From contig JAIPGG010000020.1 of NCBI GenBank assembly GCA_021736255.1, positions 1 through 33,697 of the forward strand: 33,697 nt of DNA. The letters are read 5' to 3'. How positions within the stretch are numbered: the stretch's first letter is position 1; each line of letters starts with the position of its first letter. Shown in pieces: positions 14,696-22,921 of the stretch. The notes under the pieces are model-generated. The model ran no database searches. It saw only the letters and a program-made list of their open reading frames with translations, and had not been told where the DNA came from. This DNA comes from Spirochaetales bacterium. Its GTDB lineage: Bacteria; Spirochaetota; Spirochaetia; JAIPGG01. Both the position numbers and the translations under genes were made by a program.

Positions 14696-15537
14696 ATTTT
14701 CGTGACAAAAGATCAAACGGGGAAGCAGAGGTCATTGCTCGAAGTACCGATGGGCCGGTAACCCGAAGCAGACTGGAGGAAGATCTTCGTGCTGCCGGAG
14801 TGGAACCGGGAATGAAAGTTCTCGTACACAGCTCCCTTTCTGCAATCGGCTGGATTTGCGGCGGAGCCTTAACACTCATCGAAGCGCTCGAGGAAGTTAT
14901 CCGGCCCTACGGGACCCTCGTTATGCCGGCTCATTCGGGAAATCTTTCCGATCCCGCAGGATGGGAAAACCCGCCGGTTCCTGAGTCATGGTGGGAAACG
15001 ATACGTCAGCAGATGCCTGCCTTTGATCCTGAAAGAACACCGACTGCAGGGGTAGGTAGTGTTCCTGAACTCTTCCGAAATTTTCCCGGTGTTCTGCGAA
15101 GCAGTCATCCGCATTTCTCTTTCGCCGCTTGGGGAGCAGATACCGAAGAATTACTTGACCGTCATGAGCTCGATTATGGGCTCGGCGAAGCCTCCCCTCT
15201 CGGAAAGCTCTACCGGGCGGATGCTGACGTTCTCGTAATAGGAAGCGGATTTTCCACAAACACCTGCTTTCACCTCGCGGAATATCGTAGTGATTATCCA
15301 GGCAAAAAGGAAACAGAATACTCTGCTCCTATACTCGTGGATGGTCACAGACGGTGGAAACAATTCCGGAATTTGGATATTGATTCGTCGGATTTTTCGA
15401 AGATCGGAAATGCATTTCTGAAAAGGAAGGGGAAACATATTACCGAAAGCCGTATAGGTTATGCAGTTTCGTACCGCTTTCCTATTCGAGAGGCCGTTGA
15501 TTTTGCTGAAAACTGGATGAAAAAGCACCGCCGATAG
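14692..15537 (+). CDS. AAC(3)-family N-acetyltransferase
   Basis: A 281-aa protein of the aminoglycoside 3-N-acetyltransferase fold (acetyl-CoA dependent). Family marks are PVTRSRLEEDLRAAGVEPGM, VLVHSSLSAIGWICGGALT, GTLVMPAHSG, RTPTAGVGSVPELFRNFPG, RSSHPHFSFAAWGADTEELL, GLGEASPLGKLYRADADVLV and the late FSTNTCFHLAEYRSDYP, whose His is in the usual active-site position. The start is set at GTG 14692, with AGAGGAG 8 nt upstream and coupled to the 37-codon ORF; a GTG three codons earlier falls inside the ribosome site. Chromosomal members of this family often act on non-antibiotic amines, so resistance should not be assumed. asnS follows from its own promoter. Confidence 0.88.
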   Translation: MNFRDKRSNGEAEVIARSTDGPVTRSRLEEDLRAAGVEPGMKVLVHSSLSAIGWICGGALTLIEALEEVIRPYGTLVMPAHSGNLSDPAGWENPPVPESWWETIRQQMPAFDPERTPTAGVGSVPELFRNFPGVLRSSHPHFSFAAWGADTEELLDRHELDYGLGEASPLGKLYRADADVLVIGSGFSTNTCFHLAEYRSDYPGKKETEYSAPILVDGHRRWKQFRNLDIDSSDFSKIGNAFLKRKGKHITESRIGYAVSYRFPIREAVDFAENWMKKHRR

Positions 15538-15545
15538 AGGGTTCC

Positions 15546-15574
15546 TTGCCTTGTTCCTCCATTTTCCGTATGAT
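15546..15574 (+). promoter_or_regulatory. asnS promoter predicting a leaderless mRNA
   Basis: TTGCCT (15546-15551), 17 nt, TATGAT (15569-15574); the ATG at 15582 begins 8 nt after the last base of the -10 element. There is no Shine-Dalgarno. The geometry matches that of the PAS gene promoter at 2070-2099. Confidence 0.55.
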
Positions 15575-15581
15575 GGGCCGC

Positions 15582-16988
15582 ATGAATGAACACAAGAAAT
15601 CGCTACGGATCAGAGACATCTTTCAGCTCGAACCAAAGAACCAGGAGGTTCCGGTACAGGGCTGGATACGTACTCGCAGAGAATCAAAGCAGAATATCTT
15701 TTTCGAAATCAACGATGGTTCAACACTGAAGGGCATCCAGGTAGTCGTTGACAAAGAGAATTACGGTGATCTTTCTTCTCTCGAATCGGCAAACAACGGA
15801 GCGGCCGTGGAGGTACAAGGAACACTTGTAGCCTCGCCTGGTAAAAACCAGAGATCGGAACTCTTGGCAAAACCCGAGGGGATCCACGTCGTGGGAGATT
15901 CTCCACAGGAAAACTACCCCCTGCAGAAAAAACGACACTCCTTTGAATTCTTGAGGGAAATTGCCCATCTCCGCCCCCGGACAAACACCCTCGGCGCAGT
16001 TTCCCGGGTCCGAAATACAATGAGCTTTGCAATCCACCGTTTTTTCCAGGAACGTGGGTTCCAATACATACACACTCCAATCATTACCGCCAGTGACGCA
16101 GAAGGAGCGGGAGAAATGTTCCAGGTGACCACTCTCCCCATTTCCGATCTCGCAAAATCCGGTAAAAGCCCTGACTATCAACAGGATTTTTTCGGCCGCC
16201 CCTCATTTCTCACGGTGAGCGGTCAGCTCGAAGCGGAAATTTACGCCCTTTCCATGAAAAATGTGTATACCTTCGGACCGACCTTCAGGGCCGAAAACTC
16301 CAACACCTCCCGTCATCTTGCCGAGTTCTGGATGATCGAACCGGAAATGGCATTCTGCGATATCGATTGCAACATGGATGTGGCCGAAGACTTTATAAAA
16401 TTCATCCTGAAAACTACGCTCGAAGAGCGGGAAGAGGATATGAACTTTTTCAATCAATGGATCGAAAAAGGTATCCTCGACAGTCTGCAGAGAGTTTCCG
16501 AATCAACCTTTCACCGGATCACCTATACCGAGGCGATCAAAGCACTCGAAGACTCCGGAGCGAAGTTCGACTACCCTGTTTCCTGGGGAATGGATCTCCA
16601 GTCCGAACACGAAAAGTATCTTACCGAGGTTGTCTATAAGGGACCAGTTATGGTTACTGATTATCCCAAGGAGATCAAGGCTTTTTACATGAAGCTCAAT
16701 GATGATGAAAAAACAGTTGGTGCTCTCGATGTTCTGGTTCCCAGACTCGGCGAGATTATCGGCGGTAGTCAGAGAGAACACCGGAAGGATGTGCTCATTC
16801 GGAGGATTCAAGAGATGGATCTCGATCCCGAAGACTACTGGTGGTATATTGATTTAAGAACCTACGGAACGGTTCCTCATTCGGGCTTCGGTCTGGGATT
16901 CGAACGAGTTATCCAGTATGTTACGGGTATGCAAAACATCCGAGATGTGATCCCCTTTCCTCGAACGGTAAACAGCGCGGAGTTCTAA
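15582..16988 (+). CDS. asnS: Asparagine--tRNA ligase
   Basis: Charges tRNA-Asn with asparagine in the cytoplasm. 468 aa from ATG 15582, matching the usual 463-468 aa; earlier in-frame starts (TTG 15546, ATG 15570) lie in the promoter. The N-terminal OB-fold anticodon-binding domain ([20 protein letters not shown]) is followed by the class II core. Motif 2 lies around [20 protein letters not shown], which together with [15 protein letters not shown] identifies the asparaginyl rather than aspartyl enzyme. Motif 3 is [20 protein letters not shown] near the C-terminus. It is a single gene with its own promoter and a GC-rich structure after the stop. Confidence 0.97.
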   Translation: MNEHKKSLRIRDIFQLEPKNQEVPVQGWIRTRRESKQNIFFEINDGSTLKGIQVVVDKENYGDLSSLESANNGAAVEVQGTLVASPGKNQRSELLAKPEGIHVVGDSPQENYPLQKKRHSFEFLREIAHLRPRTNTLGAVSRVRNTMSFAIHRFFQERGFQYIHTPIITASDAEGAGEMFQVTTLPISDLAKSGKSPDYQQDFFGRPSFLTVSGQLEAEIYALSMKNVYTFGPTFRAENSNTSRHLAEFWMIEPEMAFCDIDCNMDVAEDFIKFILKTTLEEREEDMNFFNQWIEKGILDSLQRVSESTFHRITYTEAIKALEDSGAKFDYPVSWGMDLQSEHEKYLTEVVYKGPVMVTDYPKEIKAFYMKLNDDEKTVGALDVLVPRLGEIIGGSQREHRKDVLIRRIQEMDLDPEDYWWYIDLRTYGTVPHSGFGLGFERVIQYVTGMQNIRDVIPFPRTVNSAEF

Positions 16989-17030
16989 GTGCCGCCGGCG
17001 CCCCGGCCCCCCGGCACCCAGCCCCCCGGC
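16989..17030. terminator. GC-rich stem-loop region between convergent asnS and flavodiiron genes
   Basis: GTGCCG (16989-16994) pairs with CGGCAC (17012-17017), enclosing a smaller CCGG/CCGG stem. GCCCCCCGGC is directly repeated at 17006 and 17021. There is no T tract, so it is a structural end for both convergent genes rather than a canonical terminator. Confidence 0.45.
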
Positions 17031-17052
17031 CGGGATTCGTGCAGTCAGGGCT

Positions 17053-18273
17053 TCATTCGGCGAGTGATTTTACATCCTGTGCCAATTGAACGGCTTGTTC
17101 ATAAGCCTTTCCAAGGTCTTCATCGGAAGGAGCTCCCTGCCATTCCACGGGATCAATAAAATCCCACTTGAGTTTCGCCGTCATCTCGTCCGTTTCCTTT
17201 TGTGCTCCGCCGGACCAGCCGAATGAACCGAACCTGAACACCTTCTTGTTTTGAACATGTTTCCGCTCGAACATATCGATCACCTGAGCCATAGGGGGAA
17301 ACATCTTGTATTCATAGGTGGGCATACCGAGCACAAGACCGGCCGAACGCCAGGCGGAAGCTAAAACATACGAGACATTCTCGTTCGGCACCTGATGAAC
17401 ATGCACCGGAACCTTCTGTGAACGGATTCCCTGAACAACCCGGTTTACCACCTTCTGGGTATTTCCATACATGCTTCCGAAAACTACTGTAATCTCCGGC
17501 TCTGCGGGCCCTTTCAGATACGATGCGTACCGCGAATAGGCCTCAACGATCTGCGTAGGCCGTTCCCTCCATATGATACCGTGAGATGGTGCGATAATCT
17601 TGATATCAAGGTCCTCGAGTTTCTTAATTGCCCTTTGAACGAAAACGGAAAAACTCGAAACAATATTCGAATAATAGCGGAGAGCTTCCCGTTCAAAGAG
17701 ATCGTACTCTTCCGAGGAGAGCTGATCATCAAAAACTGCTTCTCCCACACTGCCGAAGGCTCCAAAGGCATCGCAACTGAAGAGAACTCCGGTAGAGTAC
17801 TCGAAGGTGGCCATCGTCTCCGGCCAATGTACGTTCGGGATCTCATAAAAACCGAGGACCTTTCCCCCGCCCAAATCGAGGCTTTCTCCGGTTTTAACCG
17901 CCCTAATCTTCTCTTCCACATCGAAAAATGCCTTCGCCAAATCCACCCCTTTTGCAGTGGAAATGATCTCCATTTCAGGATTTTTCTGCCGGAGGTCGGC
18001 AAGCCAGCCGGTATGATCGGGTTCGAGATGATTGAGCACAAGATAATCGATATCAGAGAAATCGACGGAAATCGAATCGAGCTGATCCCTTATCTTTGAA
18101 GGTGCGTTATCCCAATCCCGTACTAAATCAATAAGAGCGGTCTTCTCTCCTTTGACAAGATATGCATTCAACGAAACCCCTTCGGGGATAGGCCAAATTC
18201 CCTCGAAGAGATCGCCATTTTCGATATTTGCGCTCAAACGGTACACACGATCAGCTACTTCTACAGCTTTCAT
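17053..18273 (-). CDS. fprA: A-type flavodiiron protein (O2/NO reductase)
   Basis: A 406-aa cytoplasmic enzyme reducing O2 to water or NO to N2O, protecting anaerobes. The beta-lactamase-like domain carries the diiron ligands H82-x-E84-x-D86-H87 (NHLEPDHTG), H149 (NVHWPE), D168 (SCDAFGAFG) and H231 (APSHGIIW). All are present, so the site should be competent. The FMN-binding flavodoxin domain starts near 258 with VVFGSMYGNTQ, followed by VLGMPTYEYKMFPPM and FGSFGWSGGAQKE. It has no C-terminal rubredoxin or flavin reductase extension, so it needs a separate electron donor, absent here. It lies 48 nt downstream of the DUF188 gene on the same strand; the gap holds a short AGAAT/ATTCT repeat and AGGAG 12 nt before the ATG. 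Confidence 0.95.
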   Translation of the reverse strand: MKAVEVADRVYRLSANIENGDLFEGIWPIPEGVSLNAYLVKGEKTALIDLVRDWDNAPSKIRDQLDSISVDFSDIDYLVLNHLEPDHTGWLADLRQKNPEMEIISTAKGVDLAKAFFDVEEKIRAVKTGESLDLGGGKVLGFYEIPNVHWPETMATFEYSTGVLFSCDAFGAFGSVGEAVFDDQLSSEEYDLFEREALRYYSNIVSSFSVFVQRAIKKLEDLDIKIIAPSHGIIWRERPTQIVEAYSRYASYLKGPAEPEITVVFGSMYGNTQKVVNRVVQGIRSQKVPVHVHQVPNENVSYVLASAWRSAGLVLGMPTYEYKMFPPMAQVIDMFERKHVQNKKVFRFGSFGWSGGAQKETDEMTAKLKWDFIDPVEWQGAPSDEDLGKAYEQAVQLAQDVKSLAE

Positions 18274-18321
18274 TTGAATCCTACTCTCCTGCTGAAAGAA
18301 TTGTTATTCTCTAATGTACGA

Positions 18322-18786
18322 TCATTCGTTGCGGGTATCAAGGAGTCTTCTTGTTTCTCGGTCGAAGGCCGCTGCAAAGGCTTTCAATTCTCGATGGCCG
18401 TACGTTCTGTCACTCGGTTGTTTCAGCCCTGCTTCCCGGAGGTCTTTCATAAAGTTTCTTTCGGAAAGCCTCTGACGGATGTTTTCTCCGGTGTAAACAG
18501 CACCCCGGTCGTTGATCACACAAATTTCCCGTTCCACGAGTTCTGCAGCCAGAGGGATATCCCGTGTAATTACCAAGTCACCTACCTCTGAATTCTCGAG
18601 GATATACCTGTCGGCGCTTCCCTCTTCGGTCCCGGTAAGGATCATCTCGGTCATCGTGTTATTTTCAATACCGGGTATTGTTCTGTTCGCTACAAAATGA
18701 GCGAAAACATTCAGTCGTGCCGCCCCCTTTTTCACAACCCTTCGAACATCAGCAGGACAGGAATCGGCATCCACCCAAATCGTCAT
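18322..18786 (-). CDS. YaiI/YqxD family (DUF188) protein
   Basis: A 154-aa protein with the DUF188 signature: N-terminal IWVDADSCPADVRRVVKKGAAR, then VGDLVITRDIPLAAELVEREICVINDRGAVYTGENI and a C-terminal FMKDLREAGLKQPSDRTYG. The fold is PIN-like with conserved acidic residues (D6, D8 and the TRDIPLA motif), suggesting a nuclease, but its substrate is not established. Its ATG overlaps the manA stop by 4 nt (ATGA), so it is translated with manA. The coupling to a sugar isomerase has no obvious biochemical reason and may only be an operon convenience. Confidence 0.92.
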   Translation of the reverse strand: MTIWVDADSCPADVRRVVKKGAARLNVFAHFVANRTIPGIENNTMTEMILTGTEEGSADRYILENSEVGDLVITRDIPLAAELVEREICVINDRGAVYTGENIRQRLSERNFMKDLREAGLKQPSDRTYGHRELKAFAAAFDRETRRLLDTRNE

Positions 18787-19988
18787 TGTTCAGTATTTAC
18801 TCCGGCTTTCCCGGGTATCCAGGCTGCATGAAGGGAACCTTCGCCGCGGATGTGAACCTCTCCGGCAGCTGCCGGAATCACACAGGATTCACCCTGACTG
18901 AGTTCAACACCTCCCTCGGGCGCCTCTACCCCAAGGCTTCCCCGGGTACAGACAAAGAGAGCAATGCTGTCCTGTGTATTCCATACCGATCCTCCTCCTT
19001 CACACTCAACACGACAAAGCTGGAATTCATCCGTCATTGCAGGATAACAGGAAACACCTGCCGAACCGGAAACCGGGAACAGAATATCCGGTTCCCCCGC
19101 CCGGAAGGTGAGCACCGATAAAAGCTCGTCAACATCCATATGTTTCCCTGTCAAACCGCCACGAAGCACATTGTCCGAATTTGCCATGAGTTCTATACCG
19201 AAGCCCTCAAGATATGCATGCAGTTCGCCGGCCGGAAGAAACATGGCCTGCCCCGGTTCAAGCTCGACGAGGTTCAACAGAAACGGTGAAAGAACCCCTA
19301 CATCGTTTGGATAGGCATCTTCGAGCCGGAGAAACCACTCGAATCGTTTCCCGCTCCCCTTCTTCGAGTGTGCAAGCTCTCTTGCCTCGGTAATCAATAT
19401 CTCGATTTCCTGACTGCTGCTCTTCATAATTCTGCGAAAGGCCTCAGCGAGGTCCCCGCTCTTCAGAAACTCTACAGCCTGTGCTGCAGAAGGAATGCTC
19501 TCGAGGTCTTCGAGGATATCGTCGACGGTTCTGAATCCTCGCAGCGCGGTAAATTTTTTCAGGGCACAAATGATCTCGGGTTTATGATTCTGATCCCGGT
19601 AATTTCGTGAGGATGCTTCCCTCGGAATCCCTTCTCTTTCTTCTCGTTCGTACCCTTTTTCAGCCTGCTCCAGATTCGGATGGGCTTGAATAGAAAGAGG
19701 GCTTCCGGCAGATAGAAGTTTGAACAGAAAAGGGAGCGATTCTCCGAATTTTCCGGCAATTCGCTTCCCCAAAACTGATTCGGGATTTTCAGCTATAAAG
19801 CTATCGAGATAGATTTTCCGGTCCCCTATATGAAGCTTTGAACGGCCCCGTGGATGCACCCCCATCCAAACCTCCGCCCAAGGCCGGCCGTCGGGGTTTT
19901 CGATTTGCATGAATCCGGGTATCTCTCTGGATGATCCCCAGCTGTAATGCTGAATGCTGTTTTCCAACAGATACGCTTTCCGATACAT
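18783..19988 (-). CDS. manA: Mannose-6-phosphate isomerase, class I
   Basis: Interconverts mannose-6-phosphate and fructose-6-phosphate; 401 aa, cytoplasmic, zinc dependent. Zinc ligands are visible: Q101 and H103 in SIQAHPNLEQAEKGYERE, E138 in NHKPEII and H257 in LPAGELHAYLEG. The region IELMANSDNVLRGGLTGKH is also diagnostic. The ATG at 19988 is chosen for its GGAGGGGG Shine-Dalgarno; an upstream start 15 codons earlier has none. It is transcribed divergently from the PPi-phosphofructokinase, whose substrate is this enzyme's product, and is coupled to the DUF188 gene. The upstream minus-strand promoter is not clear; TTGCGG with a poor -10 (TTAATG) is the best I see. Confidence 0.96.
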   Translation of the reverse strand: MYRKAYLLENSIQHYSWGSSREIPGFMQIENPDGRPWAEVWMGVHPRGRSKLHIGDRKIYLDSFIAENPESVLGKRIAGKFGESLPFLFKLLSAGSPLSIQAHPNLEQAEKGYEREEREGIPREASSRNYRDQNHKPEIICALKKFTALRGFRTVDDILEDLESIPSAAQAVEFLKSGDLAEAFRRIMKSSSQEIEILITEARELAHSKKGSGKRFEWFLRLEDAYPNDVGVLSPFLLNLVELEPGQAMFLPAGELHAYLEGFGIELMANSDNVLRGGLTGKHMDVDELLSVLTFRAGEPDILFPVSGSAGVSCYPAMTDEFQLCRVECEGGGSVWNTQDSIALFVCTRGSLGVEAPEGGVELSQGESCVIPAAAGEVHIRGEGSLHAAWIPGKAGVNTEQ

Positions 19989-20085
19989 ATATCCCCCTCC
20001 AGATACATTAAACAAATACAGAGGTATCCGCAATGTCGCCAGTACGGAGTTTTGTCCGGTAAATCCTGTTCACAATACCATTACC

Positions 20086-20115
20086 TTGAATTTCATGCCC
20101 CAGGAAAGATAATAT
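20086..20115 (+). promoter_or_regulatory. Sigma-70-type promoter for PPi-phosphofructokinase
   Basis: TTGAAT (20086-20091), 18 nt, TAATAT (20110-20115), start near 20122 and a leader of about 80 nt. The leader can pair GCGGCA (about 20135) with TGCCGC (20165-20170), leaving the AAGGAG ribosome site free. No known riboswitch pattern is visible. Confidence 0.55.
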
Positions 20116-20203
20116 AAGCCTACACCCACAGGAGCGGCAGTTCATACGGAGCCCCAAAAAAGGAGTGCCGCCCCAAATAATATATTCAATAAGGAGTATG
20201 GAA

Positions 20204-21865
20204 ATGGATACAATTTCACCGCTGCAAAAGGAACGCTATCGTTACCAGCCGAAACTTCCGGAAACTTTAAAAAGGCCGGTAGAAAAGGTAAAGCCTGTGC
20301 GCGGTAATCCCACTGAATCAGTATCGGACCAGGCTGAACTCAAACAACTTTTCACTAACACCTACGGGAAACCAATTGTTTCCTTCAAAGAGGGAGATAA
20401 TACCGCCGGAACGAAGCCTTTGAACGTGGGAGTTATCCTCTCCGGTGGTCAGGCGCCGGGTGGACACAATGTTATCGCCGGCCTCTATGACGGATTAAAG
20501 GCAGGCAATTCCGATTCAAAGCTTTTCGGTTTTCTCGGTGGTCCTTCCGGCATTCTCGAAGACAACTCGATAGAGATTACTGCAGATTATCTGGATCAGT
20601 ACCGTAATACCGGCGGGTTCGACATTATCGGATCGGGAAGGACGAAACTGGAAGAAGAAGACCAGTTCGAACTGGCACTCGAAACCGCAAAAAAGCACGG
20701 GATCGATGCCTACGTTATCATCGGCGGGGACGATTCGAACACCAACGCCGCGCTCATGGCGGAATACTTCGTGGCCAAGGGCTCTGAGGTAAAGGTCATC
20801 GGATGTCCCAAAACCATCGACGGAGATCTGAAAAACCAATATATCGAGGTATCTTTCGGATTCGATACCGCCACCAAGACCTATGCCGAACTCATTGGCA
20901 ATATCGAGCGTGATGCCAATTCTGCTAAGAAATACTGGCACTTTATCAAGCTTATGGGGCGCTCGGCCTCCCACATTGCTCTCGAATGTGCTCTACAGAC
21001 CCAACCGAATGTGGCCATTATATCCGAAGAGGTTTCCCAGAAACATCAGACCCTCGAACAGATCGTAGCGCACATTACCAATGTCGTAATCAAGCGTTCC
21101 AACAATGGGGAGAACTTCGGTGTCGTTCTAGTTCCGGAAGGCTTGATTGAATTTATTCCGGAAATGAAGGTTCTGATCAGTGAGCTCAATGATATTCTAG
21201 CGGAGAATGTTGACTATTTCTCTTCCCTCCATACATTCGAGGACCAGTCAGAGTGGGTCAATAAGAAACTGGGCCGGGATTCTTCCTATGTATTTTCTTC
21301 TCTCCCCAATGATATTCAACGACAGCTTCTCATGGACCGTGATCCCCACGGCAATGTGCAGGTTTCCCGGATTGAAACCGAAAAACTCCTGATCGAAATG
21401 GTTGACAACCGTTTGAATGAACTCAAGAGCAATGGACAGTTCAACGGGAAATTCAGCTCCCAGGCCCACTTCTTTGGCTATGAAGGGCGGTGTGCCTTTC
21501 CCTCCAATTTCGATGCTGATTACACCTATTCTCTCGGCTACAGCGCTTTTCACCTCATAGCCAATGGTCTTACCGGCTACATAGCCGCGGTCCGGTCTCT
21601 CGACAAACCCGCCGACCAATGGGAAGCAGGTGGAATCCCTCTGACAATGATGATGAATATGGAGCAGCGTCACGGAAAGAAAAAACCGGTAATAAAGAAG
21701 GCCCTTGTAGAACTCGACGGCGGGCCCTTTCGGACTTTTGCCGCAAAACGCGATCAGTGGGCTGAAAAGACCCTCTTTTCCTTTCCCGGAGCTATCCAGT
21801 ACTTCGGACCAGCCGAAGTTTGCGACCAACCCACGATAACGCTCAAGCTCGAACAGGGACAGTAG
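20204..21865 (+). CDS. pfp: Pyrophosphate--fructose 6-phosphate 1-phosphotransferase (long form)
   Basis: Reversibly phosphorylates fructose-6-phosphate with PPi, replacing ATP-dependent PfkA in glycolysis and gluconeogenesis. 553 aa, the long clade II size seen in spirochaetes and plants. [12 protein letters not shown] at about 79-90 is the phosphate-binding loop. GGDDSNTN at 174-181 carries the Asp typical of PPi rather than ATP enzymes, and [10 protein letters not shown] at 202-211 holds the catalytic Asp and PPi-specific Lys. [16 protein letters not shown] binds the sugar phosphate. The start is ATG 20204 because AAGGAG lies 7 nt upstream; the ATG at 20198 is too close to it and the GTG at 20165 has no ribosome site. 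It is convergent with the PfkB-type kinase. Confidence 0.96.
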   Translation: MDTISPLQKERYRYQPKLPETLKRPVEKVKPVRGNPTESVSDQAELKQLFTNTYGKPIVSFKEGDNTAGTKPLNVGVILSGGQAPGGHNVIAGLYDGLKAGNSDSKLFGFLGGPSGILEDNSIEITADYLDQYRNTGGFDIIGSGRTKLEEEDQFELALETAKKHGIDAYVIIGGDDSNTNAALMAEYFVAKGSEVKVIGCPKTIDGDLKNQYIEVSFGFDTATKTYAELIGNIERDANSAKKYWHFIKLMGRSASHIALECALQTQPNVAIISEEVSQKHQTLEQIVAHITNVVIKRSNNGENFGVVLVPEGLIEFIPEMKVLISELNDILAENVDYFSSLHTFEDQSEWVNKKLGRDSSYVFSSLPNDIQRQLLMDRDPHGNVQVSRIETEKLLIEMVDNRLNELKSNGQFNGKFSSQAHFFGYEGRCAFPSNFDADYTYSLGYSAFHLIANGLTGYIAAVRSLDKPADQWEAGGIPLTMMMNMEQRHGKKKPVIKKALVELDGGPFRTFAAKRDQWAEKTLFSFPGAIQYFGPAEVCDQPTITLKLEQGQ

Positions 21866-21891
21866 GTTCAAACCACGACCCGGCGCACGCG

Positions 21892-21964
21892 CCCGGTTCC
21901 CGGTCACGGGAACCGGGCGGCGGCTGCTTTGGTCTGCCGCCTGCGCCCGGGCAGGGATGCCCGG
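21892..21964. terminator. Three consecutive GC-rich stem-loops between convergent pfp and pfkB-type genes
   Basis: Stem 1 is a perfect 11 bp (CCCGGTTCCCG, loop GTCA, CGGGAACCGGG; 21892-21917). Stem 2 pairs GGCGG (21919) with CCGCC (21937). Stem 3 pairs CCGGGCA with TGCCCGG (21947-21964) and is followed by TATTTCC. None has a long T tract; stem 3 is the closest to a plus-strand terminator. GGTTCCCGGTC recurs at about 21983 inside the convergent gene's end. Confidence 0.6.
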
Positions 21965-21974
21965 TATTTCCTTC

Positions 21975-22907
21975 CTATCGCAGGGTTCCCGGTCTTATCT
22001 GTAAAGTATTCTTTCGTCCGCACTCGTGGCCTTTCCGGATCGCCCCTTCGAGGCTTTCTCCATTGAAACGGGCGGAGGCAAAACCAGCGGTAAATGCATC
22101 TCCGGATCCGATGGCATTCACGGGATTTGCGATTATCTCAGGAGGTATTTCCTCGATCTTTCCCTTTGCCGGGTAGATGGTGGGCCTCTTGCCGCGGGTA
22201 AGAACGGCGATTATGCCGGATTCTTCGAGTTCGAGCAGCTTATGCCCTACCATGGTGTAGAGTTCCTCAACATCGTCGTGTTCTCCAATGTCGTGGTTTT
22301 TCACATAATCCGGAAAAAATGTCTGAGCAAACTCGAAAAAGTTCGGCTTGATAATATCCGGCCCAAGGGGTATAGCGCGGCTCAAGTCGTCCCCGCGGAT
22401 ATCTAAAATCACCTCGGATCCCTCGGTTTTCGCCGCCTCGATCATCCGAGTGTAAATATCACCCCTGAAACCCCTGGCCCTGCTGCCGGAAAAAATCACT
22501 GTGTGACTTCGGGAAAGGAGCTCGAGGTAGGATTCGAAAACCGTTTCATCCGAACCTTCCGGCACCGGCCGTGCCTCCTCCGCAATCTCTGTCGCCGTGC
22601 CGGAGCTGCGGTTTATCAGGGTATAACACATCCGCAATTCACAACCGAGACGAACATCACGTATTTCGACTCCATCGGCACGAGCCATTTCAACAAAGAT
22701 ATCCCGGAACTTGCCGCCGGTATGAGTGAATTGCCATACCGATTCTCCGAGCTGACTCAGGACCCTGCTGGTGTTTACTCCTTTGCCTGCTACATCGAAA
22801 TACACCTCATTCGTCCGGTTCACCTCATCTTCCTGAAACCGGTCGATGATGATCGTACGCTGCAGTGTGGGATTCAGGGCGACTGAAAGAAAATGATCCT
22901 TACTCAT
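21975..22907 (-). CDS. PfkB-family phosphosugar kinase (1-phosphofructokinase / tagatose-6-P kinase type)
   Basis: A 310-aa cytoplasmic ATP-dependent kinase. The N-terminus has SVALNPTLQRTIIIDRF and the sugar-binding DVAGKGVNTSRVLSQLG, in line with the 1-phosphofructokinase/LacC branch (NPALD, GGKGINVA in typical members). The catalytic and anion-hole motif NAIGSGDAFTAGF holds Asp270. VIFSGSRARGF and ILDIRGDDL correspond to the usual SGSLP and DtSG segments, both somewhat altered, so the exact hexose phosphate is uncertain. It lies 14 nt downstream of the iron alcohol dehydrogenase in a three-gene operon. No fructose PTS gene is in the window to support FruK function. Confidence 0.88.
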   Translation of the reverse strand: MSKDHFLSVALNPTLQRTIIIDRFQEDEVNRTNEVYFDVAGKGVNTSRVLSQLGESVWQFTHTGGKFRDIFVEMARADGVEIRDVRLGCELRMCYTLINRSSGTATEIAEEARPVPEGSDETVFESYLELLSRSHTVIFSGSRARGFRGDIYTRMIEAAKTEGSEVILDIRGDDLSRAIPLGPDIIKPNFFEFAQTFFPDYVKNHDIGEHDDVEELYTMVGHKLLELEESGIIAVLTRGKRPTIYPAKGKIEEIPPEIIANPVNAIGSGDAFTAGFASARFNGESLEGAIRKGHECGRKNTLQIRPGTLR

Positions 22908-22921
22908 AACCTCATCAAGCT

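Noticed and set aside
14692-15537. Acquired aminoglycoside-resistance gene
   Set aside because: No mobile element, integron or base-composition break surrounds it; chromosomal members of this family often have other substrates.
15546-15581. Extended asnS start at TTG 15546 or ATG 15570
   Set aside because: These codons coincide with the -35 and -10 elements of the asnS promoter, and ATG 15582 gives the standard protein length.
18274-18321. PerR/Fur-type operator before the flavodiiron gene
   Set aside because: Only AGAAT-4 nt-ATTCT is present; it does not match the PerR or Fur boxes I know.
20116-20203. Riboswitch in the pfp leader
   Set aside because: Only one simple 6-bp pairing is seen and no known aptamer pattern.
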